IMG/VR virus record: IMGVR_UViG_3300030616_000036
Span: 1-49,141 of that record
Length of the DNA stretch: 49,141 nucleotides
Reading direction: 5' to 3' (one strand)
DNA from: a virus
Shown here: positions 32,153 through 40,622 of the stretch, one piece after another
Layout: each line of letters starts with the position of its first letter
How positions within the stretch are numbered: position 1 is the first letter of the stretch
The notes under the pieces: model-generated
Seen by the model: the letters and a program-made list of their open reading frames with translations, nothing else
What the model was told of the DNA's origin: nothing
Database searches by the model: none
Made by a program: the position numbers and the translations under genes

Positions 32153-32713
32153 TTAATCTTCTCCTTCATCATCATAAATGTCAAGACAATTATCAATAGA
32201 ATTATTATCAGTTCTTAAAGCTTTAATAGCTTCGTTTTCATCTCTACCTTGAAAATTGAAAATTAACTCATCATCAGTATCTTTAAAATCATAAACATTA
32301 TATATATCTAAGTTTTTAGTTATTGTACTATTATTATTATGTGCATTATATACTAAAACACACTTCCTTGCATTATCAAACCACGCATAGATATTGAGCG
32401 ATTCATCATTATGTTTTTTCAATTTAGGGAAAGGTTTTCTTTTCTTTTTTAATCTTCTCTTTTGTAAAACATTGTCTATTATATTATCAGTATCTTCAAA
32501 ATCTTTCATATCCCATGATTGAGACATAAAACCTCTTTTTATGGTATTAATATTAATATTTTTAAGTACATCCTTACCATGACTTATAAACTCAATATAA
32601 TCTACAAAACCTGTAGATTCTTCCTCAAACCACACATACATATTTTCATTAATATGTTTCATCAACTTCGGAAAAGGTTTCTTTGGGTTTTCTCTCTTGA
32701 TTAATTTTATCAT
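32153..32713 (-). CDS. hypothetical protein with internal duplication (186 aa)
   Basis: Two related halves: KPFPKLMKHINENMYVWFEE (12-31) with DFEDTDN at 71-77, and KPFPKLKKHNDESLNIYAWFDN (93-114) with DFKDTDD at 142-148. The acidic C-terminus ends DDEGED. Function unknown. It lies between the primase-helicase and ParB-like genes. Confidence 0.65.
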   Translation of the reverse strand: MIKLIKRENPKKPFPKLMKHINENMYVWFEEESTGFVDYIEFISHGKDVLKNININTIKRGFMSQSWDMKDFEDTDNIIDNVLQKRRLKKKRKPFPKLKKHNDESLNIYAWFDNARKCVLVYNAHNNNSTITKNLDIYNVYDFKDTDDELIFNFQGRDENEAIKALRTDNNSIDNCLDIYDDEGED

Positions 32714-32732
32714 AATTTACTCCTGATAATTG

Positions 32733-34835
32733 TTAATAAATTTTACATTCTTTTATAATATTTACAAAATCACTATTAAATGAAAATTCCCCATAATCCT
32801 CATATTTATTTTTATGAGAAATAAACACATCTAACATAGACAATTTTCTTGCATTAATAGCACACACAGTAGAACTTAATCTTATACCGCTAAGTGTAGT
32901 CATTACTCTGGGAGTATATTTACCATCAGTACTATTTTTATAACAAGCGTATACGAGATCATGTCTTTCTTCTGGTATAGAACTAATAGCAACCTTTTTT
33001 AATATTTTATATTCCTCTATAGTAGCTTTACTTTTTCTTCTAAATAAACATATACCTTTTAATAATTTTACAAGTTGTTTTGATAATCTTGTAGCAATTT
33101 CTCTTTGAGCTTTTCTAAAAATCTCTTTTGTATATTTATCATATTCAACTTTTCCTCTCATTATAGATATGAATAATGATAAATAAGCTATTCTTTTATT
33201 AATCTTTTCAGAGATTGATACATCCTTTATATTACCAATAAAATCATAATTAAGGCAGTCAGTACCTATCTTATTAAGAGCTTCCTTGATTGTATTCTCA
33301 TGTGTAGCGTTATCCATAGCTCTCATGATAAAAGTTACTTCATCTTTTACTTCTTTTGGTAGTTTCATCTCAAAAGAGATAAACCTTTCCCCTAAAGCTT
33401 TATCATCATTAAAAATATTAAGACCATCAGGAGTTACCCCAGCTATTAACCCAAATTTACTTTCATAAACTCTTTTTATATTACCAAATCTATGTTTATA
33501 TGAACCATCGAAACAACTTCTCAATATTCCAAAAGTTTTAGCTTTATTCTCAGGTCTATCTGTAAGTAAACTTGTTAAGTCCTGTATTGCCAATGTCATA
33601 CCGTTCAACTCTGGAAGAAGTGAATTATCAATTGTTGTATCATGTTCACCTTTCTTATTACCTCCTGTAAATCCACTAACTAAACCAGCACTTGACATAT
33701 TATCCTCTTCATGTATGTCTTGTGATCCTGAAATACTTTTAATAAATGTTGTTTTAATGAAACCAGAAGGAGCAACTATAAAAGACCACACTGGAATCCC
33801 GTTTAATCTATTAGCTATTATAGAACCATAAAGAAAATCTATTATATCAGTAGTTGGAAGATGAAGATATTTTTTATACATTTTGTATACCTCTTCAGAT
33901 TTTATACCTTCTCCATCATATGTAAATTTATGTTCTATTGGTGTTATCTTTTCATACTCTCCAGTATCATCATATTTATTATTTTCTAAATCTTCTTCAC
34001 TATCAACACCTTTTGGGTATTTATGTAATATTTTAAGTATATAATTATATGTTTTATCATATTTTTTCTTGAAATCTTTAAACAGATCTCCTAAATCATA
34101 ACCCTTTTTCTTATTATCATTCCATCTTACAAATTTTATATTATTTACTACTTTAGCAATAATATTAAAAATCCTTATAGATCCTTCTTTACCAGCTTTA
34201 TCATTATCTAAAATTACTGTTACATCTTTTCTTTTAAAATATAATTGCCAATCCCCTTTAAAAACATTTGCTCCAGTGATACCTAAAGCAATACCATTTA
34301 TATTTAGATTCCAGATTATTTCTTGCATAATCATTGTATCAAATTCACCTTCACAAATGTATATATTATCCGGTAAAGATTTTATTAAACCAATTAGACA
34401 TAAACTACATCCAGCAGTAGATTTCATTTTCTTTCCATCATATATTCTGATATCTATTAATTGACCATCAGCATAATATAATGGAAAACAATAATTACCA
34501 GTTATATAATTATAACCAGTATTGAAAATTTTTAAAGTACTTATTTTTATATTCCTTTTCTTTGATAAGTCTATAGCTATTTTACCTTTAAAATTATCTT
34601 TACATAAATCTACCATATCTTTTAAAAATATTTTAAATCCTCCTCTTTTACCACAGCTTTTACAGTCCCATTGTTTAGTTGTTTTATTAACATAAAATGG
34701 GTTATCTTCTCTACCACAAAAAGGACATATCCCAAATATCTGAGAATTATTCTCATCTTTCGGAATAAAACCATGTTGAACATATGCTTTACATGATGGA
34801 TTTTTAGAAAGTTCAAGTGTTGTTCTTTTTTTCAT
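32733..34835 (-). CDS. primase-helicase with Zn-ribbon and Toprim domain
   Basis: 700 aa from ATG 34835, nine bases after GGAG (a TTG at 34850 has no site). The Zn ribbon is Cys37/40 and 58/61, Toprim has CEGEFDT (161-167) and LDNDKAG (209-215), and the C-terminal NTPase has a degenerate P-loop APSGFIKTT (355-363). It would prime DNA synthesis; helicase activity is uncertain because the P-loop lacks the usual G-x-G-K-S/T. It replaces separate DnaG and DnaB genes, neither of which is present. Confidence 0.85.
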   Translation of the reverse strand: MKKRTTLELSKNPSCKAYVQHGFIPKDENNSQIFGICPFCGREDNPFYVNKTTKQWDCKSCGKRGGFKIFLKDMVDLCKDNFKGKIAIDLSKKRNIKISTLKIFNTGYNYITGNYCFPLYYADGQLIDIRIYDGKKMKSTAGCSLCLIGLIKSLPDNIYICEGEFDTMIMQEIIWNLNINGIALGITGANVFKGDWQLYFKRKDVTVILDNDKAGKEGSIRIFNIIAKVVNNIKFVRWNDNKKKGYDLGDLFKDFKKKYDKTYNYILKILHKYPKGVDSEEDLENNKYDDTGEYEKITPIEHKFTYDGEGIKSEEVYKMYKKYLHLPTTDIIDFLYGSIIANRLNGIPVWSFIVAPSGFIKTTFIKSISGSQDIHEEDNMSSAGLVSGFTGGNKKGEHDTTIDNSLLPELNGMTLAIQDLTSLLTDRPENKAKTFGILRSCFDGSYKHRFGNIKRVYESKFGLIAGVTPDGLNIFNDDKALGERFISFEMKLPKEVKDEVTFIMRAMDNATHENTIKEALNKIGTDCLNYDFIGNIKDVSISEKINKRIAYLSLFISIMRGKVEYDKYTKEIFRKAQREIATRLSKQLVKLLKGICLFRRKSKATIEEYKILKKVAISSIPEERHDLVYACYKNSTDGKYTPRVMTTLSGIRLSSTVCAINARKLSMLDVFISHKNKYEDYGEFSFNSDFVNIIKECKIY

Positions 34836-34989
34836 TCTTTTGATCTCCAATATTATATTTTAACTCAAGGTAAGCTAATATCTCTAAAAGCTCTACCCTT
34901 GAGAAATATCCTTCAATTTTTTTAGGTTTTGGTAGACCTATTACTTCTCTAATTTTATTTATGATCTTAATCCTATCTGATCTTTTCAT
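34813..34989 (-). CDS. small hypothetical protein (58 aa)
   Basis: ORF MKRSDRIKIINKIREVIGLP... helical, its end (KYNIGDQKNEKK) carries the Shine-Dalgarno of the primase gene. Unrecognised. Confidence 0.55.
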   Translation of the reverse strand: MKRSDRIKIINKIREVIGLPKPKKIEGYFSRVELLEILAYLELKYNIGDQKNEKKNNT

Positions 34990-35210
34990 TTATTTAACCT
35001 TTTTACTTTTATTTTTGTTTTTTCTACTTTAAAGAGAGTATATTTATTCATTAATTTATTCCACTCATCTATTGAATATGTTTTTATCCTCACCTCTGGA
35101 CAATGATGATTTAAATCGTTTCTCATAGTCTTTATAAGTTTTTTTGTGATATCAGAAATTTTTTCTTTATTAATCAAGTTGATAAAACCTTTTGAAATAA
35201 TCATAAGCAT
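34986..35210 (-). CDS. small hypothetical protein (74 aa)
   Basis: Helical, Lys-rich (LIKTMRNDLNHHCPEVRIKTYSIDEWNKLMNKYTLFKVEKT). Its start lies inside the J-domain gene, and its stop abuts the 58-aa ORF. No clear Shine-Dalgarno. Confidence 0.5.
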   Translation of the reverse strand: MLMIISKGFINLINKEKISDITKKLIKTMRNDLNHHCPEVRIKTYSIDEWNKLMNKYTLFKVEKTKIKVKRLNK

Positions 35211-35844
35211 TATTTACTTTTTTCATCATCTCTAAACTTTCAGGAGAATTATTATTTTTATCAGGATGATATTTTAAAGCTGCTTGTTTATAGTATGTTT
35301 TTATTTCTGATTTTTTTACTTTACCGTTTAACCCTAAAACCGCGCCATGTTTCTTTACTTCTGATATATAATTAGATGGTTTATATTTACTATTATTATA
35401 TTTATCTCTATTATCGTATCTATAATTACTACTGTTACTGTAGTAATTATTATATGTATGATTACCTCTGAAAAATGATTCCCATTCTTTCCATTCATCG
35501 TTAAAAAACGATTCTCCCCATCTTCTACCTCTTTCCTCTTCTTTATTTTTATGATCCTTCAATTTTGTAAAATAATAATTAAAAGTTCTTTTATTTAAAC
35601 AAAAACTTGTATTTTTTAAAATATTTTCCATGTATAATATATCATTATCTATTACAAATTTGATGGCACAGTTCTTATATTTACCACTTTTAAGTATATA
35701 ATTTAAATCATAACCGGAATTATCTATAGCTTCCTTTAATCTATCTTTGAATATTTTCTTTCTCGTAAAGTCAGATCTTTTCTTTCTTTTAATCTTCTCC
35801 TTATTTATAGGTTTCTTTCTTTTAATTTTCTCTTTATGTATCAT
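35170..35844 (-). CDS. J-domain (DnaJ-like) protein
   Basis: 224 aa. The C-terminal 60 residues form a J domain: EIKTYYKQAALKYHPDKNNNSPESLEMMKKVNNAYDYFK with HPD at 193-195. The N-terminus repeats KEKIKRKK, and the middle is Asn/Tyr-rich (NNYYSNSSNYRYDNRDKYNN). It would stimulate host DnaK. A separate CxxCxGxG protein is at 25707-25991. It lies at the end of the polymerase gene (4-bp overlap). Confidence 0.8.
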   Translation of the reverse strand: MIHKEKIKRKKPINKEKIKRKKRSDFTRKKIFKDRLKEAIDNSGYDLNYILKSGKYKNCAIKFVIDNDILYMENILKNTSFCLNKRTFNYYFTKLKDHKNKEEERGRRWGESFFNDEWKEWESFFRGNHTYNNYYSNSSNYRYDNRDKYNNSKYKPSNYISEVKKHGAVLGLNGKVKKSEIKTYYKQAALKYHPDKNNNSPESLEMMKKVNNAYDYFKRFYQLD

Positions 35845-37736
35845 ATACCTAATACCTCAAGATCTACCTTATCATTCCATGAAGTAGTACATATAGAAAA
35901 TTCAGTCCTTAAAGGTACTTCTATTTCTTTCATATCTATCATTACTCTATTTATTTCCGGTAATATCTCATCCTTATATTTTAATAATTTTCTCGGATAT
36001 TCTAACATTAATTCATCATGTACATCTAAAATTATATGAATATCTTTATACATTTTTCTTGAGGATAATAATTTTTGAACTTTTACTTGTCCACGTTTAT
36101 GGATTCCTGCTGCTGTTCCCTGGATAAGATAATTTGATCCTATATATGCTTTATCTCTTGGTACATATAATTTACGTCCAAAACTTGTTACTATATACCC
36201 ATGTTTTCTTACCTGTTCCATCTGAGTATGGGTAAAATTTGCTATACATTGAAACCTTTTACAATAGTTGTCGAAACCTATATCTATTTCTTCTATAGAT
36301 TTCATTAATGTAATTGATATTCTTTCTTTCCCTCCTCCATAAGCTATTCCAAAACCTGTATTTTTATAAGCTCCTCTATGGATTTTGTATTTTTTTCTAT
36401 CTGTTTCTTTTAAATTTTTAGCATTTATTATTCCGCTTTTGTAAATTTTATCATTTTTATTTATAAATTTATCATTCATCAGAAAACATTCTAATGTCAA
36501 GTGATGAAGATCTGCATCAGGATTTTTCTTTAACATTGTAATTAATTCTGGTTCTTTTGAATGTTCTACAATTAATCTCATTTCTATACCACTATAATCT
36601 ACAGGAATAATTACATATCCTTTTCTCGGTCTAAAACATTCCCTCAGAGGAACTGGAAAAAGATTTTTCAATCCTGATTCTTTACTTACATTTTGTAGAT
36701 TAGGTTTTGATGATGATTTTCTTCCAGTTTTTGCAAGGTTAGTATTAAGGTTAGGATGCAGCACTAAATTATTATCTGAAAGTTTTAAGTAGCTTTCTAT
36801 AGATGCTAACGATTTTGTATATGATCTTTGTTTTAAAATTAAATTAAATATATCAGCTTTTTCATGATTTTTGTATTTATTCATTAAGTCGAAAATTGTA
36901 TCTTTATCGGTAGATGGTTTAGGAAAAGTACTATCAGTAAATTTTAATATATCAAAACCTAATTTTCTATAAAGTAACCTTGTTAACTGATCAGGACTAT
37001 TTAAATTTACCCATTCTCCTATAAGATTATAAACATCTTTAGGTATCTTATTAAGTTCTTCATTTAACCATTTTGTTAATTTTTTTATATTATTTGAATG
37101 TAGAAGTATACCTCTTTCCTCTTCAAGCTGGGTAGCTTTTATTACTTCTATTTCATTAAGATAATCTTTATATAAAGCTTTATCTTTTTTAAGTTGTTCT
37201 ATAAAAGTAAAATATAATAATAATGGTCTTTCACCATCAGCTACTTGATAATCATACATTAAATTTTTATCTATTTTTTGATAATTGCCTAATGCTTTAC
37301 CAGCTAATTTTACTTTTTTGTCAAGATCTCTTGAATAACTACACAATTCTTCACATAAACGATCTAAAGCATGACTTGGATTAAGATTTCTCAATAGTTG
37401 TGACATTATCATTGTATCATGTATTATTGTATCTTTAGGTATCTCTATTTTTGCTGCTTTTGTAAAATGTATTTCAAATTTTACATTATGTATTATCTTT
37501 ACTATTTGTGTATTATACCAATAATTTTTTAAATACTCAAAATTCTCTATATTAGTATTTTTATTGGAATTATCTATCCTCCTAACATCTACTTTACAAT
37601 CTATAAGATCACCATTATTGTTAAATATCGGCCATCCTATACAATATGAAAATATCTCTGAACCATCATAAGGACTAAAACCAGTAGTTTCATAATCAAA
37701 TGATGATAATCTATAGTTTGTTTTTATTTTTTTCAT
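35841..37736 (-). CDS. DNA polymerase, family A with 3'-5' exonuclease
   Basis: 631 aa. Exonuclease motifs: SFDYETTG (12-19), HNVKFE (83-88, Glu where Asp is usual) and Y163-x3-D167. Polymerase motifs: GRKSSSKPNLQN (338-349), VDYSGIEMR (379-387, motif A), RKKYKIHRGAYKNTGFGIAYGGG (447-469, motif B) and VHDEL (572-576, motif C). It is the replicative enzyme. No Shine-Dalgarno precedes the start; the ATG follows a terminator hairpin and an A-run. Confidence 0.93.
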   Translation of the reverse strand: MKKIKTNYRLSSFDYETTGFSPYDGSEIFSYCIGWPIFNNNGDLIDCKVDVRRIDNSNKNTNIENFEYLKNYWYNTQIVKIIHNVKFEIHFTKAAKIEIPKDTIIHDTMIMSQLLRNLNPSHALDRLCEELCSYSRDLDKKVKLAGKALGNYQKIDKNLMYDYQVADGERPLLLYFTFIEQLKKDKALYKDYLNEIEVIKATQLEEERGILLHSNNIKKLTKWLNEELNKIPKDVYNLIGEWVNLNSPDQLTRLLYRKLGFDILKFTDSTFPKPSTDKDTIFDLMNKYKNHEKADIFNLILKQRSYTKSLASIESYLKLSDNNLVLHPNLNTNLAKTGRKSSSKPNLQNVSKESGLKNLFPVPLRECFRPRKGYVIIPVDYSGIEMRLIVEHSKEPELITMLKKNPDADLHHLTLECFLMNDKFINKNDKIYKSGIINAKNLKETDRKKYKIHRGAYKNTGFGIAYGGGKERISITLMKSIEEIDIGFDNYCKRFQCIANFTHTQMEQVRKHGYIVTSFGRKLYVPRDKAYIGSNYLIQGTAAGIHKRGQVKVQKLLSSRKMYKDIHIILDVHDELMLEYPRKLLKYKDEILPEINRVMIDMKEIEVPLRTEFSICTTSWNDKVDLEVLGI

Positions 37737-37746
37737 ATTTTTTTTT

Positions 37747-37781
37747 ATTAAAAACCGATTGATAATTATATCAATCGGTTT
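37747..37781 (-). terminator. intrinsic terminator before the DNA polymerase gene
   Basis: 12-bp stem AAACCGATTGAT/ATCAATCGGTTT with a 6-nt loop, followed on the minus strand by TTTTTAATAA. It lies after the acidic protein and about ten bases before the polymerase ATG. Confidence 0.8.
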
Positions 37782-37810
37782 AGTTATTTAATTATATCTT
37801 TATTTTTATC

Positions 37811-38710
37811 TTATTTCTTTTTTATCTTCTTCTTAATAGTTTTCTTTACTTCTGAAGATTTATTCTTTTTTGTTTTACCTTTCTTTTTAGATTTATCTGT
37901 TTCTGTTTCTGTTTCTGTTTCTTTTTTTGCTTTAGCTTTAGATTTAGCTTTAGCTTTAGCTTTGGTTTTAATACAATATTGCATATTAAGACCTATAAGC
38001 ATATTTTTTTCTTCTTCTGTTAATTCATCTTCAGGAAATTTGAACCCACTTACAAGCTCTACCATCATATCATGATCCCAATCATCATTATAACCTTCAT
38101 CACTCATATTTACTTCACAAAAGGATCTTAATTTTTTTGTAAGCTCATCCTCTTCTTCTTCTTCCTCTTCTTCTTCTTCTTCTTCCTCCTCCTCCTCTTC
38201 TTCTTCTTCTTCTTCTTCTTCTTCTTCTTTCTCTTCCTCCTCCTCTTCTTCTTCTTCTTCGGAATTCTCTGGATCATCATCTTCTAATAAGCTTAATATT
38301 GATACATTTGTAAAATCACCATCTCTTTTTACATATACTTCCAGTTCCGCCCCTTCTTCTGAAATAGCGTCTACAATCTCTTCGATCAATTCTGGGTTAT
38401 CATCTGGAGGAGATTCAAAACCCATGTCATTGATCCATTTTCTAAGATAAGTAGGTCCATTAGGTGTTTCAATATGTATCATATCATAAATAGGTACACC
38501 TTGTAATCTACCCTTTGTAATGATGAATACACGTTTTATTACTAATTTTTTTGATGATTTAGTTTCTGTCAATTCTGACTTTTGTAGTCTTACAAAATAA
38601 TTACCAGTCTCTACCTTTGAATCTCCAAAAAGATATTCATATTGTGTCTTTGATTCTTTCCAGGATTCTTTCATAGCGGAAAGACGTTTTTTAAATTTAC
38701 TCTGTGCCAT
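37811..38710 (-). CDS. acidic DUF669-like protein, candidate ssDNA-binding protein
   Basis: 299 aa. The N-terminal 140 residues (SKVETGNYFVRLQKSELTETKSSKKLVIKRVFIITKGRLQGVPIYDMIHIE) follow the DUF669/ssDNA-binding pattern. A near-pure Glu run of about 38 residues (about 150-190) follows, then a short helical domain, an Ala/Lys repeat (KAKAKAKSKAKAKK), ETETETET and a Lys-rich end. The run is coded by a TTC/TCC microsatellite at 38146-38261. The end-to-end acidic and basic tails are unusual. Confidence 0.6.
   Translation of the reverse strand: MAQSKFKKRLSAMKESWKESKTQYEYLFGDSKVETGNYFVRLQKSELTETKSSKKLVIKRVFIITKGRLQGVPIYDMIHIETPNGPTYLRKWINDMGFESPPDDNPELIEEIVDAISEEGAELEVYVKRDGDFTNVSILSLLEDDDPENSEEEEEEEEEEKEEEEEEEEEEEEEEEEEEEEEEEEEEDELTKKLRSFCEVNMSDEGYNDDWDHDMMVELVSGFKFPEDELTEEEKNMLIGLNMQYCIKTKAKAKAKSKAKAKKETETETETDKSKKKGKTKKNKSSEVKKTIKKKIKKK
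38146..38261 (-). repeat. GAA/GAG microsatellite coding poly-Glu
   Basis: Almost uninterrupted TTC/TCC (plus strand) trinucleotides. Length may vary between isolates through slippage. Confidence 0.85.
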
Positions 38711-38745
38711 TAATGCACTCCTTTGTTAATTGTAAAAAAATTAAA

Positions 38746-39282
38746 TTATTGTAGATATTCTGGATGATCTACTTGGTTAATAATATTATCAATAAAACAT
38801 CTCCAGTGTGGTAATTTATGTGTTTTTCTTTGTTGGATAATATTTCTTAAAGTTTTATAAGAAAGCATCCACATTCTTTTTTGCATAAAACCTTCTGGTA
38901 AATGTCTTTTTAAATATACAAGATCTTTATTTTTTATTACAGCATTTAATTTAAGTAATTCATGACTAAATATATCATTACATTCAAAATTATTTATAGT
39001 TAATTCATTATTTAAAATAGTATGCATAGTGCTTTGAGATGATTTACTTGATAGTCTGTAAGTATCTGCTTCCTGCCACCAATATCTGGGAGCACGTATT
39101 ACCCACCAAGTAATTATCTGTTCCATGAACTTATTATGTCCATAATCACAACTACATAACTTTTCAGCAACTTTTGGCATATCATTAGCTATTTTATCTT
39201 TATTAAAAGATAATCCTGTCATTGCTGGGTAATATCCAGCTTCATCAATTTTTTCAACTTGAATTTCAAAATCTTCATTCAT
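38746..39282 (-). CDS. ThyX-like protein (distant thymidylate-synthase fold)
   Basis: 178 aa. The centre RAPRYWWQEADTYRLSSKSSQSTMHTI (about 61-87) and the end MLSYKTLRNIIQQRKTHKLPHWRCF follow a family seen in low-GC bacteria and phages, with a RxPxxWW-x-DTYR-x(n)-S-xSTMH signature. This looks like a relative of flavin-dependent thymidylate synthase, but the canonical RHRxxS motif is absent, so catalysis is not assured. Adjacent to the QueD-like gene. Confidence 0.55.
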   Translation of the reverse strand: MNEDFEIQVEKIDEAGYYPAMTGLSFNKDKIANDMPKVAEKLCSCDYGHNKFMEQIITWWVIRAPRYWWQEADTYRLSSKSSQSTMHTILNNELTINNFECNDIFSHELLKLNAVIKNKDLVYLKRHLPEGFMQKRMWMLSYKTLRNIIQQRKTHKLPHWRCFIDNIINQVDHPEYLQ

Positions 39283-39288
39283 TTTTAT

Positions 39289-39747
39289 TTACCTCTCTTC
39301 CTGATATTTTCTATATTTTGATTCATGAATACTTACTTCAGATCCAGGTATATCTGATAAAGAAATACTCTCTAATACTATCTTTTTATTAGTTAATTCT
39401 TTTAATGATGCTATTTTAAAATATAATGTCTGGCAAATCAATTCAAGTGTAGGATTTTTACAAATTATTGTTATTTTATCTTTTTTTAATATCTTAATTA
39501 AAGGATCATTCCTACCTAACAATAAACAATGATCATATTTATCTTTAATTATTTTATTAATTAATTGATCTAAATATTCATGATTAATAGATATAGTATG
39601 ATATTTTATGTTATTACCTGGATCTACATTCTTAAAATTACAAGTTACTTTAAAGTTATGTCCATGTATAGAATCAATAATATCATTAACTTTATATATT
39701 CTGTGAGCTGCTGAAAAATAATAAACTCTTTTTAATAAATAATTCAT
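39289..39747 (-). CDS. queD-like: QueD/6-pyruvoyl-tetrahydropterin synthase-like protein
   Basis: 152 aa. Zinc ligands H15 (FSAAHR), H28 and H30 (HGHNF) are present, with D72-H73 (YDHCLLLG), NPTLELIC (98-105) and E126. The active-site Cys that precedes HGH in QueD is Ile24 here. Normally QueD makes 6-carboxytetrahydropterin for 7-deazaguanine synthesis. No FolE, QueE or QueC gene is visible. AAGG precedes the ATG. Confidence 0.8.
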   Translation of the reverse strand: MNYLLKRVYYFSAAHRIYKVNDIIDSIHGHNFKVTCNFKNVDPGNNIKYHTISINHEYLDQLINKIIKDKYDHCLLLGRNDPLIKILKKDKITIICKNPTLELICQTLYFKIASLKELTNKKIVLESISLSDIPGSEVSIHESKYRKYQEER

Positions 39748-39749
39748 GT

Positions 39750-40613
39750 TTACCTTCTTTCTTTATTTTTCTTTTTCTTCTTTACAACATGAGATTTTAT
39801 CTCTGGTAAATATGGTTTCTCTTGTTCATTATTAAATGCTTTCATAAGATTTTTAAAGGATTCTTTCTTATTATTACCCATTGGGATTTTAAAAATCTTT
39901 TCTCCGTTTGTAGTAATAAAATTCTCATCCATTCTATTTTTTGCTACTATGTGTTCATCTCCAGTTATCTGTAACCATCTTTGATTATCTTCATAGAAGT
40001 AATAAAATACATTATCAATTTCTCCTACAAAGAATTCATAAGCTTGTTTGCTCAAATCTGGAGCAATCATATTATATTTAAATCCATCTACTCTAATTAT
40101 TTCTTTTTCAGTAGCATGACAGGAAGCTAAAAACCCGTATTTACTGTTTGACAGCTCCCTCATAGGATTGATAAATTCTTTTTTTACTTTATTCCAAGAA
40201 TCGCCTCTATCATTCATAGCTCCAGGATGATCTATACCATATTTTTTACAACTATATAACATTGACTGTTCATAAGCAGCTTTAACACCATCAATAGAGA
40301 TACCTTTAAAATCATACTCACTATTAATTAAATCATACTGAAAGTCAAGAAAATCATCCCAGTTTGAAACTAAATCCATTCTTACTTTAAAAGATTTATT
40401 ATTTTCAAACATTAGAAAATAAACTTTCATGAATTGACTTAATAAAGTAGTTTTTCCTATCCCTTCTCTACCATAAATTAATATTGCGTAATCACTTAAA
40501 GATCCTGAAGGAGTATAAATATCAGTAGATATTTTTTTCCTGCTACGAATTACAGGAGATTTCTTCTTTACTGCTGAATGCTTTGATTTTTTTAATTTTT
40601 TAACAACTGTCAT
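39750..40613 (-). CDS. AAA_24/Sak4-like RecA-fold ATPase
   Basis: 287 aa. GREGIGKTT (48-56) is a Walker A motif; a Walker B-like GISIDG follows near residue 105, and ASCHATEKEIIRVDG near 165 fits the AAA_24/Sak4 phage ATPase family, proposed single-strand annealing/recombination proteins. The ends are basic (KKLKKSKHSAVKKKS; VVKKKKKNKERR). It neighbours an exonuclease-type gene, as Sak4 often does. Confidence 0.75.
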   Translation of the reverse strand: MTVVKKLKKSKHSAVKKKSPVIRSRKKISTDIYTPSGSLSDYAILIYGREGIGKTTLLSQFMKVYFLMFENNKSFKVRMDLVSNWDDFLDFQYDLINSEYDFKGISIDGVKAAYEQSMLYSCKKYGIDHPGAMNDRGDSWNKVKKEFINPMRELSNSKYGFLASCHATEKEIIRVDGFKYNMIAPDLSKQAYEFFVGEIDNVFYYFYEDNQRWLQITGDEHIVAKNRMDENFITTNGEKIFKIPMGNNKKESFKNLMKAFNNEQEKPYLPEIKSHVVKKKKKNKERR

Positions 40614-40622
40614 ATATTAACC

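Noticed and set aside
38146-38261. Assembly artefact or non-coding microsatellite
   Set aside because: The repeat keeps the reading frame of a gene that continues with recognisable sequence on both sides, so it is coding, though its length may vary.
39289-39747. Complete 7-deazaguanine DNA modification pathway
   Set aside because: Only a QueD-like gene is visible, with its catalytic cysteine replaced; the rest of the pathway is not in the window.
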